Below are positions 9,781 to 21,400 of a stretch of 64,000 nt of DNA, in pieces. Position 1 is the stretch's first letter; every line of letters starts with the position of its first letter. The notes beneath the pieces are model-generated. The model was not told the DNA's origin. It worked only from the letters and a program-made list of their open reading frames with translations, and ran no database searches. Location of the stretch: positions 65,564,989 through 65,628,988 of the forward strand of contig NC_037094.1 in NCBI RefSeq assembly GCF_002994745.2, written 5' to 3'. Made by a program: the position numbers and the translations under genes. The stretch is from Rosa chinensis. Lineage: Eukaryota; Streptophyta; Magnoliopsida; Rosales; Rosaceae.

Positions 9781-10189
9781 TTATTAGTTGAGGGCTTGCC
9801 TACAACGCTTTCTTTGCTTATCTTAAATTAGGTACCATGCATCATTTGACCCGCGAGCCTGGCTACCTGAGAAAGTCTGCCCGACCCATCAAAGAAAAGC
9901 CTATTTCAGCCTGGTCCACGTGAGCATAAGGCAGCGCTAGGGCCGAGGGTTCAAAGCTTAGGCCTTCCCAAATCCTGGCCCATTTAAGCCAGAATAAGGC
10001 CCGCCCAACCCGGTCTTGAAATCCCTAGCTACCTGAAAAGCCCAGTGATAGTTTCAGTCTTTTAGAGTCATATTTTGAGTTTAATTGTTCAAGAAGGGTT
10101 AGCTGTTTTGTCTCCATCTATTGATAAAATAACCAAAAAAAAAAAAACACATTAGGTTTTCAGATAAAATAACCCAAAAAAAAAAAAAA
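9781..10189. other. Intergenic, possible small MITE relic
   Basis: No gene is seen. A GGCCC-rich piece at 9871-10027 is flanked by the direct repeat GCTACCTGA (9862-9870 and 10028-10036), which might be a target duplication. Its ends do not form a convincing inverted repeat. Two A-rich tracts with GATAAAATAACC words lie at 10120-10190. Confidence 0.35.
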
Positions 10190-11341
10190 ATTGGGTTTTT
10201 AGAACGCGCTACACGTGCTGAGCTCCTAGGGTTTTTGCAATTGCTTTCTTCAATTCCTGTCCGGCTGCCCGTGGGTTTGGGTGCCGGCCTTTGGCCACCC
10301 CGGTGTATGATAAGTGAGTCCGGACGGGCTGCTTATTGCATAGGCGTGTCTAGTGCTTGGAGGTTGGGGTCAGGGGCCTCTGTTTTTCTTCTCTCTTGGG
10401 TGATGAAAGTAACTACTTCAGGGTTGGTGGGAGGATGTAGAAGGGAGACGGATCTTAGCTGGTTTGGAGTGGGGAATCAGTGGTTGGATGGAAAGGCTGA
10501 GGATGGTGCTCAGAGCGATCATGCTGGCCTGATTGCTGAATCAGCCCTTCAATCTTGTCTCTGCCCATATGGGTTCAGAATTGTGATGGTGTGTGGGATC
10601 TTTCGATGGTGGTCCCCCGGCGGTAGGGTGGTGAGGGTCCAACCTCGGGAGTCATGCGGCATAAGTGGTGGTGTGGTACAACTACGAACTTGGGTTGGAA
10701 GAGTTTGATACAGTAACTCTGATGTTCTGGTCTCTTGAGCTTGGATACTGCCTGTGGGCCCGATCTGGGCTGGAGATTGGGTTTGGGCTCATCTATTGGG
10801 CCTTGTCCTATGGTTTTTTTTATTTAAAGTTTCTTTTTATTTAGATTGCTTAGTTTGTTTGCATTATTTACGAGCAATAAGTCCCTACATTTGTTTTGTA
10901 GGGCTAGTCGGGCTATATGCTTGTGGGTGCACTCACAGTGCGTTGTCTGTTCTAGGTAGGTGGCGAGTTCCTTGCTTCGTCAAATGATTGCTACCTCCCA
11001 ATGCATGGCAGGGTGAAGCGAAGTGTCGTCGGATTTATCCTCCGGCGGCAACATAGTAGGAAAGATGTGGTCATTGTAATTATGCTATGTTGTAATCGTA
11101 TTACATATCAAGTTATCTTTCTGTTATGTCAAAGCAAATAGAGTAGCCCATGATGCACTTTTTGCTAGTTGGTGCCTAGTTGAATATTTTTTTTTTCTAT
11201 AGAGAATCCTGATATTATTTCAGGACGTTCTCTAGATGCTTATTATAATCAGGGGTTTAGGCCCAATGTCCCCCCTTGTATTCAACAGTTTCATTAATCA
11301 AGGATTGAGGATAGCCGCAACAATCCTTTATTCAAAAAATA
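10190..11341 (+). mobile_element. L1-type LINE derivative (non-autonomous)
   Basis: A 5' CCTAGGGTTTTTGC is followed by a G-rich 157-codon ORF (10235-10708) without a known domain and a GGGCCC-rich middle. The 3' half matches the minus-strand copies at 46238-46913 and 47097-48232: GCAATAA-TCCCT, TAGGGC, GGCAGG-TGAA, TAGGAAAG, AAAGCAAATAGAGTAG. The CAAATAGAGTAG-CCATG word looks like the coding remnant of the RNase H end of LINE ORF2 (A-N-R-V-A-H type). It ends CTTGTATTCAACAG...TTATTC plus an A-rich tail at about 11333. ATAAAATAAC at 10164-10173 and 11342-11351 may be the target duplication. If so, the element begins near 10174. Confidence 0.7.
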
Positions 11342-11351
11342 ATAAAATAAC

Positions 11352-11923
11352 AATAATAACCACCATCACAGGTAGTCTGAATTCCTCTAATAAGAGGCAT
11401 GAAATATGGGTATGGTGTTATATTGAATTCCTCATATTGAGTCTTTAATTGCATGTAGCCACTTAATGTATTACTAGCTTTATACTTGGTGTTGTTGGAG
11501 ATTAATAGATTAAATGAATTATACTTGATGTATATGTTCTTCATATGATTTAAGATTTGATAATCTGTATTAATATTTTACTTCGTCTAAATTTATATAT
11601 ATATATATATATATATATCTTATATTGTAAAAATTTACATAAAACATGATTAAAAAACTAAGGCCTAACCCGGGTCCATTTAAATATCCTAGTCATGCCC
11701 GGCCTGCGAGGCCTTGCTTTGATTTTTCAAAAAAAGCCCAAGCTCAACCCAGCCCATAAAATTGCATAAACATGTTAAGACCTGACCCAAGCCTGTCAAT
11801 TTTAGGTAGGGCTGGCCTGGCCTAATGACGATCCCTATCTTAAATAGGTCGATTGTTCGGGTTCCACCTGACTCTAACAACGACCGCCCAGGATTGAGCA
11901 TTGACCAACTCACATTTGGTCAA
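11352..11923. other. Intergenic, AT-rich with (TA)n and degenerate repeat
   Basis: It contains a TA microsatellite at about 11596-11620. A stretch rich in GGCC/GGCCTAACCC words (11655-11830) looks like the terminal part of an old DNA transposon. No coding signal. Confidence 0.4.
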
Positions 11924-11931
11924 GTGAGAAC

Positions 11932-12938
11932 TAGGGCTGGGTTCGGATCGGTCCGGTCCTAAAAAGTTGGAAACCGATATTGTTGGTTCGGTCCGGATCG
12001 GTCTTTTAAGCATGCTAGGACCTATGAGAAACTGATCTGAACACAATCGGTCAGGTCTTTCGGTTTTCCGGGCTAAAAAACCTATTTTTCCAGCTTTCAG
12101 AGTTTAGGTAACCTGCTTCCAATTTTCAGAATTCCACATGACAAACATCTTCATTTTCAGCCTCAGTACAATAGAAATGACTAATTCAGATCAATTAAAC
12201 AGATAAAAGCTACTGGAGCTGCACAAAATAAGTGAAACCTGAAAAACTATGCAAAGTTGTGGAGCTCCCTCGACCCTGTGGATGTACTCTTCCTCTCTCT
12301 CTTTCTGGGTTTTGGTGGTCGGGACGATGTCATCGTAGACGGAGTTCCAGCAGAAGTTGGTTGGTCTGTTGCAGCACTAGCACTTGCAGGGATGACAGCA
12401 TTCTAGGCAATTTCGGTGTCAGGATCAGAATTGGAATTCGAGTTTGCATTTTCCGAATCGGAATTTGAATTGGATTCGGATTGGGATTCGGTTTATGGTG
12501 TGTTTCCAGTGGATGAATCCATGGGTGATTGATCGAGACATAGTGATGAGTGATCGACACTCAAGAGTGAAGAACAAAAGAAATGGGAAGAGGGTTTTCT
12601 CAGACTGAAGGGGACAGCTGAAATGAAATCGAAATGGGGAATTGGGGATTTTAGGTCGAAGACTCCGGGTGATTGCCAGCAAGTGAGTTTAGGCTGTGCT
12701 CCGTAGGCTTATCTGGGAACCAACTAAAACTCGACACGTAGACATGTACAAATTATCGGTCCGGATCAGGCCTAATCAGTTCTGCGAATATGGAAACCGA
12801 GGTCGACCCGAATGATTCGTTAATCGATTCGGTTTAGCCTGAACCGAGGAATTTGTGTCTCAAAACTGACCCGAATGGTCGGTTTCAGTCCGGATCAAGT
12901 CGGGTTTTCTGTCTCTCGGGTGAAAATGCCCAGCCTTA
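11932..12938 (-). mobile_element. hAT DNA transposon, internally deleted
   Basis: The ends TAGGGCTGGG and CCCAGCCTTA form the short inverted repeat typical of Ac/Tip100-type hAT elements. They are flanked by a perfect 8 bp target duplication GTGAGAAC (11924-11931 and 12939-12946). The subterminal regions are full of TCGGTCCGGATCGG-like words. On the minus strand near 12524-12240 a stop-broken reading has acidic N/S/D/E-rich sequence, then TSSRPPKPRKRERKSTS. That resembles the region just before the BED zinc finger of hAT transposases. The catalytic and dimerisation regions are absent, so it is non-autonomous. Confidence 0.88.
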
Positions 12939-12946
12939 GTGAGAAC

Positions 12947-13931
12947 CGAACAAGAAGTACTAGAAGAGAGCAGGTAGCTAGGGTTAAGGAGCAGCCATGA
13001 CGTACATGCAGCTATCCTTAAACACTATTTATACCTTTTGGCAGTAGTGGCAAGCTAGTTAAGATAGTCATCATTTTATCGAAAGTGTAAATGAATGTAC
13101 GTATCTTGACTGAAACAAATTGCAATAAATCTTACGATAAGAAATTATAGAAAGATAAAATAAGACTTGTAAGTGAACTGGATTTTGATTCAAATTCAGT
13201 CTGCCTGGATCCGTGATTATTGGAGAAGCAGGGATGGCTAGACAAGTCTAATAATTATGATGGGATCTGCTCTAATTTTGAAACGTGCATCCTCCAGGCC
13301 CTTAACCTCTCTTGCCTATTCAGTGCCAATGGAACAAACTCCCTTGCTTGTGATAACCATTCTTCAGGTGATCGGGTATCGGTCAAAAACCTCGCTGCCA
13401 CTTTCTTCCACCATGATTTCAATCCAGGTATTAATCAAATTGGATACCAGAGCTAGACCAACTGAAATTCAAAGAAAACCAAGCTTCTAAGAATGAAGCA
13501 GATGAGGAAATGCAAAAAATAGATAGATGCATGTAAGTTCTTTGAGTCTGAGTTCCCTAGAATCTGAAAATTAAGCTTTCTGATTTATATCTTAATGTTC
13601 TTGTAGGATTCCAGATCTTAAACATTGTGGCGGTTTAAATGACAGTTTGTGTGTGTTTTGTTTTGTTTTTTGTTTTTTTTTTTGTCTAGATAACGGCACG
13701 TTAGCATTGGTTTGAAAAAAAAAAAAAACTCAAAAGATTAGACAAGTTGATGTGGCGACGATCTAACCATTGAAATATTTCAATGACTATAATTTTATGA
13801 AATTCATAACTTCAGAGATATATTGACTCCAGAGGAGCTCAATCTTTTAAATTATTGGGTAATCTTTCATACACTAAATTTTAAATCTTAAAAATTATAG
13901 ATTTCTAATTAAATCAATACCTTGTGGTCAT
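12947..13931. other. Intergenic with one exon-like minus-strand fragment
   Basis: Mostly non-coding. The reverse strand of about 13455-13266 reads as a possible degraded exon: one frame carries SWWKKVAARF and EEWLSQAREF, and a second frame carries VFDRYPIT just upstream of EEW. The family is not recognised. The remaining DNA is AT-rich with a poly-T/poly-A pair near 13665-13725. Confidence 0.3.
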
Positions 13932-13947
13932 AACCATGCATTTAGTG

Positions 13948-15746
13948 ACTATTCACGGATTGATTCATAAAATCATTAGAAGCAAGAGAAAAAACCCTAG
14001 GGCAGTGCTATGTGTGCCGCCACCAAACCGAACAACCAAAGCGACCTCCCTCGCTATTCTGTTGATCCCAAACCCAGCAGCATGTCCAACATTGATGCTG
14101 TAACCTCGTCCTTTGCTGCATCACTTGCGCTTGCTAGCAGTGATGTGGTAGATGTCTCAAGAGCCTCGAATGGAATCCAGCGACGTGCCAAGCAATCTTT
14201 TCTGTTGGCACGTCCTCTAGTGAAGAAACCGGCTGCTCTGAATGATCTGAAACGTTTTTTCCGGCGAGTATGGGTCCTTGACAAAGGTTTCAAGATTCAA
14301 GAGCGGGCTCCAAACCGTTTTGTCCTGGAATTTGATTTGCGCAAGGATCGTAGCAAGGTGTTAAAGGGTGGACCATGGCGATTTAACCAGGCTCCGGTTG
14401 TACTTCAGGAGTATGACGGCATTAATTCTATTGCAGAGGTTGATCTAACTGTCCTCTTCTTCTGGGTTCGACTTAGTAATATTCCTCCATTGTTTGAAGA
14501 GCCTGACATGATCAGAAGTATTGCTTCAGTGGCTGGTAAGTATCTTGAGTTGGATGATAAGTTCCTTGCAAATACAGGTAAGATTAGGGTTCATGTGGTA
14601 CATGATATTTCAAAACCTTTTTCCTCAAGAAAACCCTAAAACTGGCACCTGGAGTTGAGGTTGAAATTTCATATTTTTTTGAAAACCTGGTGGGCAAGTG
14701 TGATCATTGCAATCTGATTTATAATGAGGGAGACTATTGCCCTTTGCTTGGTAGCCATGCAACAACAGGTATAGGCCGGAGTACTGGAGAACAGAGGAAG
14801 GATTTGGTTGGTCCTTCTCTAGGTTTTGCGGCTAACACGTTTGTCGATGGCACCTTTCGTTTTCAGGGTGTGCAGACACCTATTTTGCCATCTATGTACA
14901 GGTCCTTATTCCTGCCCGTGGAAGCTTCTAAAGCACACAAACCTATCATACTGCGTGATAGAGGCCTAAGTGCCATAGAAATGGAGAAGGAGGTGCACCA
15001 ACCTTTAGCATTGGCAGTGATTGCAGCTCCGGACCTGGAGATCTCATCTTCTAAACTTATTGCTTCCAGTGAAGGCATGGAATTTGATAAGAAGGTAGGG
15101 TCATCAAGAAATAGGCCAAAGACCTCTAAGGATGCAAAACCAGTTGTACCGGTTGAAGCAGAGAACAAGGAGAGTAGGGATGACAAGCGTCACCTCCCCC
15201 CTCTCCTTCAAAGTCTCCCCAAAAACTAAAGATTCTGCTACCAGAATTATTCAAACCGTTGCTACCAAATATCCATGCAAAGAAGCAAAAACTGCCTATG
15301 TTTACAAGTAAGTTCTCTGCCAAATCTTTGGGTATGGTTGAAGCTCCTGGGAATATTTTAGTGCCTAAAGATGTGATGCCAACAAGCTTTGGCACAAAGA
15401 AGAAACGAGGAAGACCTCTGGGCGCAAAGAATAAAAATCCTCCGAAGTCCAAGAAGGTTGCGGATGCGCAAGAGACTTGTTTTGCTTATCTCTCCAAACC
15501 TCCTAGCCCAACTGTTAAGGGCAAGGAGAAAATTTAATTTTGTTTTTTATTTCTAAACTTTGCCTAATTGCTATGTATTGTTTTTTTCATAGTTATTAGG
15601 CTCGCTTTTGAATAAGTGAGCACTGGTTGTCTAATGGGTGGTGCTAGCATACCACGTCCTAAACTTGTCTAGAGATGGCAAGGGAAGGTATGTATCCGTG
15701 CCATTCTGGCTTAAGTTGAATGAAATGATTGATTTGGTTCAAAAAA
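13948..15746 (+). mobile_element. ORF1-only L1-type retrotransposon
   Basis: A 16 bp direct repeat AACCATGCATTTAGTG (13932-13947 and 15747-15762) flanks a 1.8 kb insert that ends in an A-run, so it arrived by target-primed reverse transcription. A 5' AAACCCTAGG motif lies at 13994-14003. The insert encodes only a gag-like ORF1 relic and no endonuclease or reverse transcriptase. Its 3' end has the words GGAAGGTATGTA and CATTCTGGCTT, also seen at the end of the element at 29382-30412. It is therefore a non-autonomous family or a product of internal loss. Confidence 0.85.
14010..15537 (+). pseudogene. LINE ORF1: DUF4283, zinc knuckle and AT-hook, frameshifted
   Basis: Three reading frames are needed: 14010-14639, then 14690-15229, then 15259-15537. 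The first part carries the DUF4283 pattern (FFRRVWVLDKGFKI, RFVLEFDLRKDR, VLKGGPWRFN, FFWVRLSNIPPLF). The second opens with a CCHC-like knuckle, KCDHCNLIYNEGDYCP (about 14696-14743), in which the expected His is Asn. The third ends with KKRGRPLGAKNK, an AT-hook. ORF1 proteins of plant L1 elements bind RNA and form the retrotransposition particle (family knowledge). At least two frameshifts make this copy inactive. Confidence 0.82.
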
Positions 15747-15762
15747 AACCATGCATTTAGTG

Positions 15763-17028
15763 GAAGATTTACAATATAATTGGTAACATTATTTTCTTCC
15801 CCATTAAAATTTTCTTTGTTGCCTCAGTTTTCACGTAGTCTGGAAAATTGCCTCCATCTGTACTACTTCTGCAAATATATAAATATATATATATATATTC
15901 AATGTGAAAAGGCTAGGGATTGCGTTTTACAATTGACTTTGTAACCATGTGTAAGGAAAAAAAAAAGGATATACATTTTTCAAAGAAAACTATCGCATTC
16001 ATAGGGGGAACTATCGAACATATTAATTAAGCAGTGGATTACTTTCTTCTAAACTATTCCATCTTTATAGTGACCGACATTCAACATAGATAGGAGTCTA
16101 GGACAGAAGGTGGTTGGATAAAGTTTGTTTATGATTGCCTAGTAGGAGAATTATGCTCTATTTGACCAGAAATTAACTTGGTTACATGAGTTACGAGAAA
16201 TATTAATTTTGCTGCATTGATGAAATTCTTTGGTATTTTCATATGCTTCTGCTCTAGTTAAAGCTAGATCAGAACTACACAAGCTTCCCACATGGTCTTT
16301 GCTATGAACTCCAACAGTTGTGTGCAAATTTCTTTCCGGGAGGTTCCTCTCATTAAAAAAAAAAAAAATGGAAGTCTTGACGATGGTTTGGTCAAATCGA
16401 TTTAGATGTTGATTTAGCAGTCAAGTTAAAGAAGTAAGCTCCTTTAAAGTGTCGTTAATGTAGAAAACTAATCAAATAGAACTCGCTTCTCACCTACTGA
16501 CCTACATGATCCCAAATACACAGACATACAATTTGTTAGATCGAATGTAAAATTAATGACTAAACGATTTCTCTTCCAATGTAACCAACAAAAAAAACCT
16601 TTGTTATATACGTATTAGTTTTGCAGTAGGTTTTGGATTTGGATGACCAAAGTACCAAACCAAACCCCCAATCCATCTATATTGGGCCGTTAATTGCTGT
16701 TAGAATGTACATATTTTATAAGATTAAATATGGGCTGGCAATAATATCTTCATTGTAAACGGCCAAGACCCGTTGCATGATCTGGTTGCAGTGTTGCACA
16801 AGGCCTTGTTGCAGCCGACATAAAGATTGGTTAAGAATTAAGTAAGGTACTTATCTGCTAAAATATATGTGGCTAATTACCGACATCAGAAAACTACATA
16901 AAGTGGGGATAAAGGAACAAGAACGTAGCAATCAGACAAACATATATAGGTTTTACGTACCTACTACCACATTGGCTAGTTGTTGGCTACTTTATATCTT
17001 TCTCTGAAATCCTGAATTTGAAGGTAAT
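15763..17028. other. AT-rich intergenic DNA, no gene seen
   Basis: No ORF of note and no repeat end recognised. It contains a (TA)n tract near 15880-15897 and several A-runs. Confidence 0.5.
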
Positions 17029-17036
17029 TTTAGTTC

Positions 17037-17209
17037 GGGGAGTGTAATTTATACTCCTCATTTTACAATCCATACTTTATATATATTTTTTTAGTATATT
17101 AAGTTTTATTCTTTTGTAATGTGGATTGTAAAAACATGTGATGTTAAGATACTAAAAAAGAAAATGTAGAGTGTGAATTGTAAAATGAAAAGTGTGAATT
17201 TCATTCTCC
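17037..17209. mobile_element. hAT-like MITE
   Basis: The 173 bp element has imperfect inverted ends of about 38 bp (GGGGAGTGTAATTTATACTC against GGAGAATGAAATTCACACTT, both followed by CATTTTACAAT). It is flanked by a perfect 8 bp direct repeat TTTAGTTC (17029-17036 and 17210-17217). It has no coding capacity. Confidence 0.8.
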
Positions 17210-17340
17210 TTTAGTTCTATTCCTTCATCATGCATCAAGTCTACATTTACATTTTATGTAATCCATTCATTCTTGGTTATCTAATTTCTTGGATTGAACA
17301 TTTATAGAGTTTCAATTTTTAAATTGGTGGACGATGAAAT

Positions 17341-18466
17341 TTGTGCAAAATAAAAAATAAGTTCGTGAGAATTATTAAAAGATTAGAAAATAATAAAAAA
17401 TTATTGAGAGTAGGAATGAGGTTAACTTCTTAAACTAGATTGGTAAATAGTTAAATACTTATTTGGGCAAACCATATTCTTTTGGCAAGTAATAGTAACA
17501 ATTTCATTAACAAAAAAAAACAAGAAATATCAATAGTTATATTCAGATTTCATCCACACTCTCCAATTCGTGAATTTTTCAAGACTAGCCATGAGAATAG
17601 AGTGAGAGATGTCGACGTCGTGTTGCAACCATGAATAGAGAAGATGATGATGATGATATTGGCGATCTACTTGACAAATTTACAAAAACACTTGATCTCA
17701 AATTCCTGGATGAGAGGATTGACGAACTTATGTCTTGAGTTGAACTTGAGACATTCTGCTTAACATTACGCCACTAAATTAAATGATCATAGATACTTAA
17801 GATGTCATATTGGTCAATGAATAAGTATGGGTCCAATATTATAGTGTAATCTTTTTGTATGTCATCGCTTTGTTAAAGTAAATAAAGTAGCCAGTTGTGC
17901 AGTCTTTGCTAATTGGTGCTTTATAAAATACATAAATTTAGTAGACTCATGGTATTATTTCAAGATGTTCTCTTAATGCTTATTATAATCTGAGATTCAT
18001 GCTCTACATCCCCTTGTATTCTGCAGTTTTATTAATAAAAACTTGAGAGCAGCCCGCACCCTATTTCAAAGAAAAAAAAAAGGAGTTACTTCAATAGTAA
18101 ATATTATGCAACGGAATAAGCATGACTCACCGTTGTTTGTATCATATAACACCAATATTGTCAGCACTTAATCACATTTGACAACGAAAGATTTCAACTT
18201 TTGTCCTATAATAGCTCCGTGTAACATCTCTAGTTTGCAAACTTAGAAAGTTAGAAATTGATAATTCAACGGAAAAATAATAGGAAAAGTCTGAATAATA
18301 ATTCTCAAAATAGCAAAAAGTAAAATGTTATATGAGGAAAGGTGCCCTGAAAATTAACAGTCGATTTAGTGGGAGACCTAGCTTGGTCCATCCCCAGCTG
18401 CTATATTACTCTCACTCTCTTTCTGCTTTAATTTCTGCATCTCAAACAAAAACCCCACACTCGAAA
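17341..18466 (+). promoter_or_regulatory. Upstream region of beta-xylosidase (copy 2)
   Basis: This is the intact partner of the 526-1170 / 9441-9639 duplicate. It carries a 5'-truncated LINE at 17838-18088 that copy 1 lacks. A TATA-like TATATTA lies at 18402-18408, 59 bp before the start codon, followed by a CT-rich leader (CTCTCACTCTCTTTCTGC). The start of transcription is inferred to be near 18430. No other regulatory element can be assigned with confidence. Confidence 0.55.
17838..18088 (+). mobile_element. 5'-truncated LINE 3' end
   Basis: It matches 11090-11341, the 3' part of the LINE derivative: TTAAAGTAAATAAAGTAGCC, TATTATTTCAAGATGTTCTC, CTTGTATTCTGCAG, then an A-rich tail. The corresponding place in copy 1 of the duplicated upstream DNA (near 1010-1030) has no insert, so this insertion probably followed the duplication. 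Confidence 0.7.
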
Positions 18467-21400
18467 ATGAAGCTCCGAGCTCTCATTCTCATCCCTCTTA
18501 TCTTCTTCTCCACCCTCATCTTCCTCATTGATCTCACCGAGTCAACTCAGCCCCCATATTCATGTGACTCGTCCAACCCATCAACCGAGTCCTACCCTTT
18601 TTGCAAAACAACCCTCCCAATCCACGAAAGAGTCCATGACCTCGTCTCGCGTCTCACATTGGACGAGAAGATCTCCCAACTCGTCAACTCGGCCCCTCCG
18701 ATTCCCCGACTCGGTATCCCGAGTTACGAGTGGTGGTCGGAGGCTCTTCACGGCGTCGCCGACGTCGGCAAAGGCGTTCGTCTCTATGGCACAGTCTCCA
18801 GCGCCACCAGCTTCCCTCAAGTCATTTTAACCGCTGCTTCTTTCAATGAGCATCTCTGGTATCGAATCGGTCAGGTAATGAGTCACGGCCACCGAGTCAA
18901 AAACCCAACTCGGTCATGATCCTTACTCTTTTGGTCGAAACTGTCACAACCCAATTCGTTTTTTCAGCTCCTGATGCAAACCCATATTGTCGTTTTTTTG
19001 TTTTTGGTCTCTTTTACTTCGAAACAAAAATGTGTCACACTGAGTTAAACATCCCAACTCGGGCATGATCTTTACTCTTTTGGTCGAAACAATCACAACC
19101 CAACTCGTTTTTCTTGTTCCAGATTAAACCCCATATGGCCATATCTTCGTTTTTGTGTTTGTTTTATCTCTTGTACTTCAAAACAAAAATGTGACACGCT
19201 GAGTCAAACAGCTATACCAACTCGGCATGATCTGTTACACTTTTGATCGAAATAATTAGGGCACCTTTTTGTAACCCCGCGTATGAAATTCAAAACTGCC
19301 AATTTAATAATGTTCTTGATGATGTTTTGCCTTTCCCTTTAGCTTCAAATGACAATTGTGATGTTCAATATCCGCTTACCCTAGTTAGTAAATTCGTGCA
19401 TTATACAATGTCGTTTGTCGTTTTGAATGCATTAATGAGAATCGTGATGTATGTAACTTGTGCATGAATCGGTTAGGCGATCGGAACCGAAGCTAGGGCG
19501 GTGTACAATGCAGGACAAGCGACAGGGATGACATTTTGGGCACCAAACATCAACATTTTCAGGGACCCAAGATGGGGAAGAGGGCAAGAGACTCCCGGGG
19601 AAGACCCAATGATGACGGGAAAATACGCCGTGGCGTATGTTCGAGGTGTTCAAGGTGATTCATATGAGGGAGGGAAGCTGGCTGGCCATCTCAAGGCCTC
19701 GGCTTGCTGTAAGCATTTCACGGCGTACGATCTGGATAGCTGGAATAATGTGACTCGTTTTGGGTTTAATGCAAAGGTGAGTCTTCTTCAATCTTCAGTG
19801 TTCATCCATTGGTGTGTTTTAATATGCACAGATCTTTGCTTCGAATGTTTCAATTGTTTATTTTCTTTTGGTATTTGGTGTTTAGTCGCGTTGTGACCTT
19901 TGTTGTGGATCAATTCAAGAGACTTTCTTGAGTTAAGTGCCATCGATTATCTTCAATTTTGATTTGATGAAATCACGAGCGCTTTCTTGGGTTCTGAATT
20001 ATGTGTCAGTCGAAAATTCATTCTTTTTTATTCTTTATTCTTGCTTGTTATAAATATCACTTAATAATTCTTGTCTAGTTGTCTTCCTCAACTTCTGTTT
20101 ATGGTCTATAAACCAAGTTCTTTTTCTCCTGTGGAAAACAAAAAATAGTTTCGATGTTGAATCCACTACGTTAAGGTTGAAAAATATTGAAGTTAAATTA
20201 AGTTTCAAATTTTTTTTTTTTTAGGAGAAACGACAACTTTTTAACCACACTTCAATTATCTCATAATGTCAATAAAAATTGAACATATAACCTCTACGGT
20301 AAACAGTTATTTCAGTAAACAGTTTTTTAGGAGAAACGACAACTTTTTAACCACACTTCAATTATCTCATAATGTCAATAAAAATTGAACATATAACCTC
20401 TACGGTAAACAGTTATTTCAAATAACAAATAAATTACAGCTCATCGGTTAAAAGTTTTAAACTTTATTTACAATGAAAATGAAATGCCAACTACTTTCGA
20501 ATTTTGATAAACAGGATATCAACTATTAGTCTCACAAAATCTTGTCCCGTATAGTATAGACTCAATCATAAGTGAGAAGAAAGTATAAATTCAATGATAA
20601 GAGTTTATCATAACAAACAAACAGAGTATCATGTAGCCCATCTAACAATGCATAACAAACAAAATCATAGAAACTTTTCTACGTGAACGGAAGTGTTTTT
20701 CTTGAGTCTATTATTTGAGATGAGAAAAGATGTCAGTTTTCCAAGATTTGCTTTCCCACAAAATCTTATGAAGAAGTTTTGTTTGTTTGCCTTGCTTTGC
20801 ATGCGTTGCAGGTAACTCAGCAAGACCTAGCAGACACGTACCAACCTCCATTCAAGAGTTGCGTCGAGCAAGGCAAAGCCAGTGGCATTATGTGTGCTTA
20901 TAATCAAGTCAATGGAGTCCCAAGCTGTGCAGATCACAATCTCTTAACCAAGACTGCTCGAGGACAATGGGACTTTCACGGGTATATCCATAGGTTTAAC
21001 GCATCACATTTTGCTTAATAATTCGTAACTGGTGTTTAACTACCTAGTTTGTAGTCACACATGCACCTAAACGCGCGACGGGGTGGACTGGTGGAGGTTC
21101 TGGTTTTTTACGAGTCACAGCCTCATCGAGTTACCTAAACATTCATTGGTGTTGGAAAAACTTCGTATTCAGCCATCTAAATTCTTTTGTATTGGTGTGG
21201 ATCAGGTACATCACGTCGGACTGCGATGCCGTCGGCATCATCCACGACGTGCAGGGATACGCTAAGCAGCCGGAAGATGCCGTCGTCGATGTACTCAAAG
21301 CAGGTACGGTGGGACCCTTCGTTTTGTTTCTTTCCTATTTTTACCTGGATAAATATTGACATGTTCACATGGGTTCCGTCCTTATCTGTTTTTTTGAGCA

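Noticed and set aside
9862..10036. GCTACCTGA-flanked 157 bp segment as a hAT MITE
   Set aside because: The ends are not inverted repeats of each other; the direct repeat may be chance, so it is only mentioned as a possibility.
18332..18466. Upstream in-frame ATG of the xylosidase ORF
   Set aside because: It would add 45 residues before the signal peptide and overlaps the inferred TATA-like and leader region.
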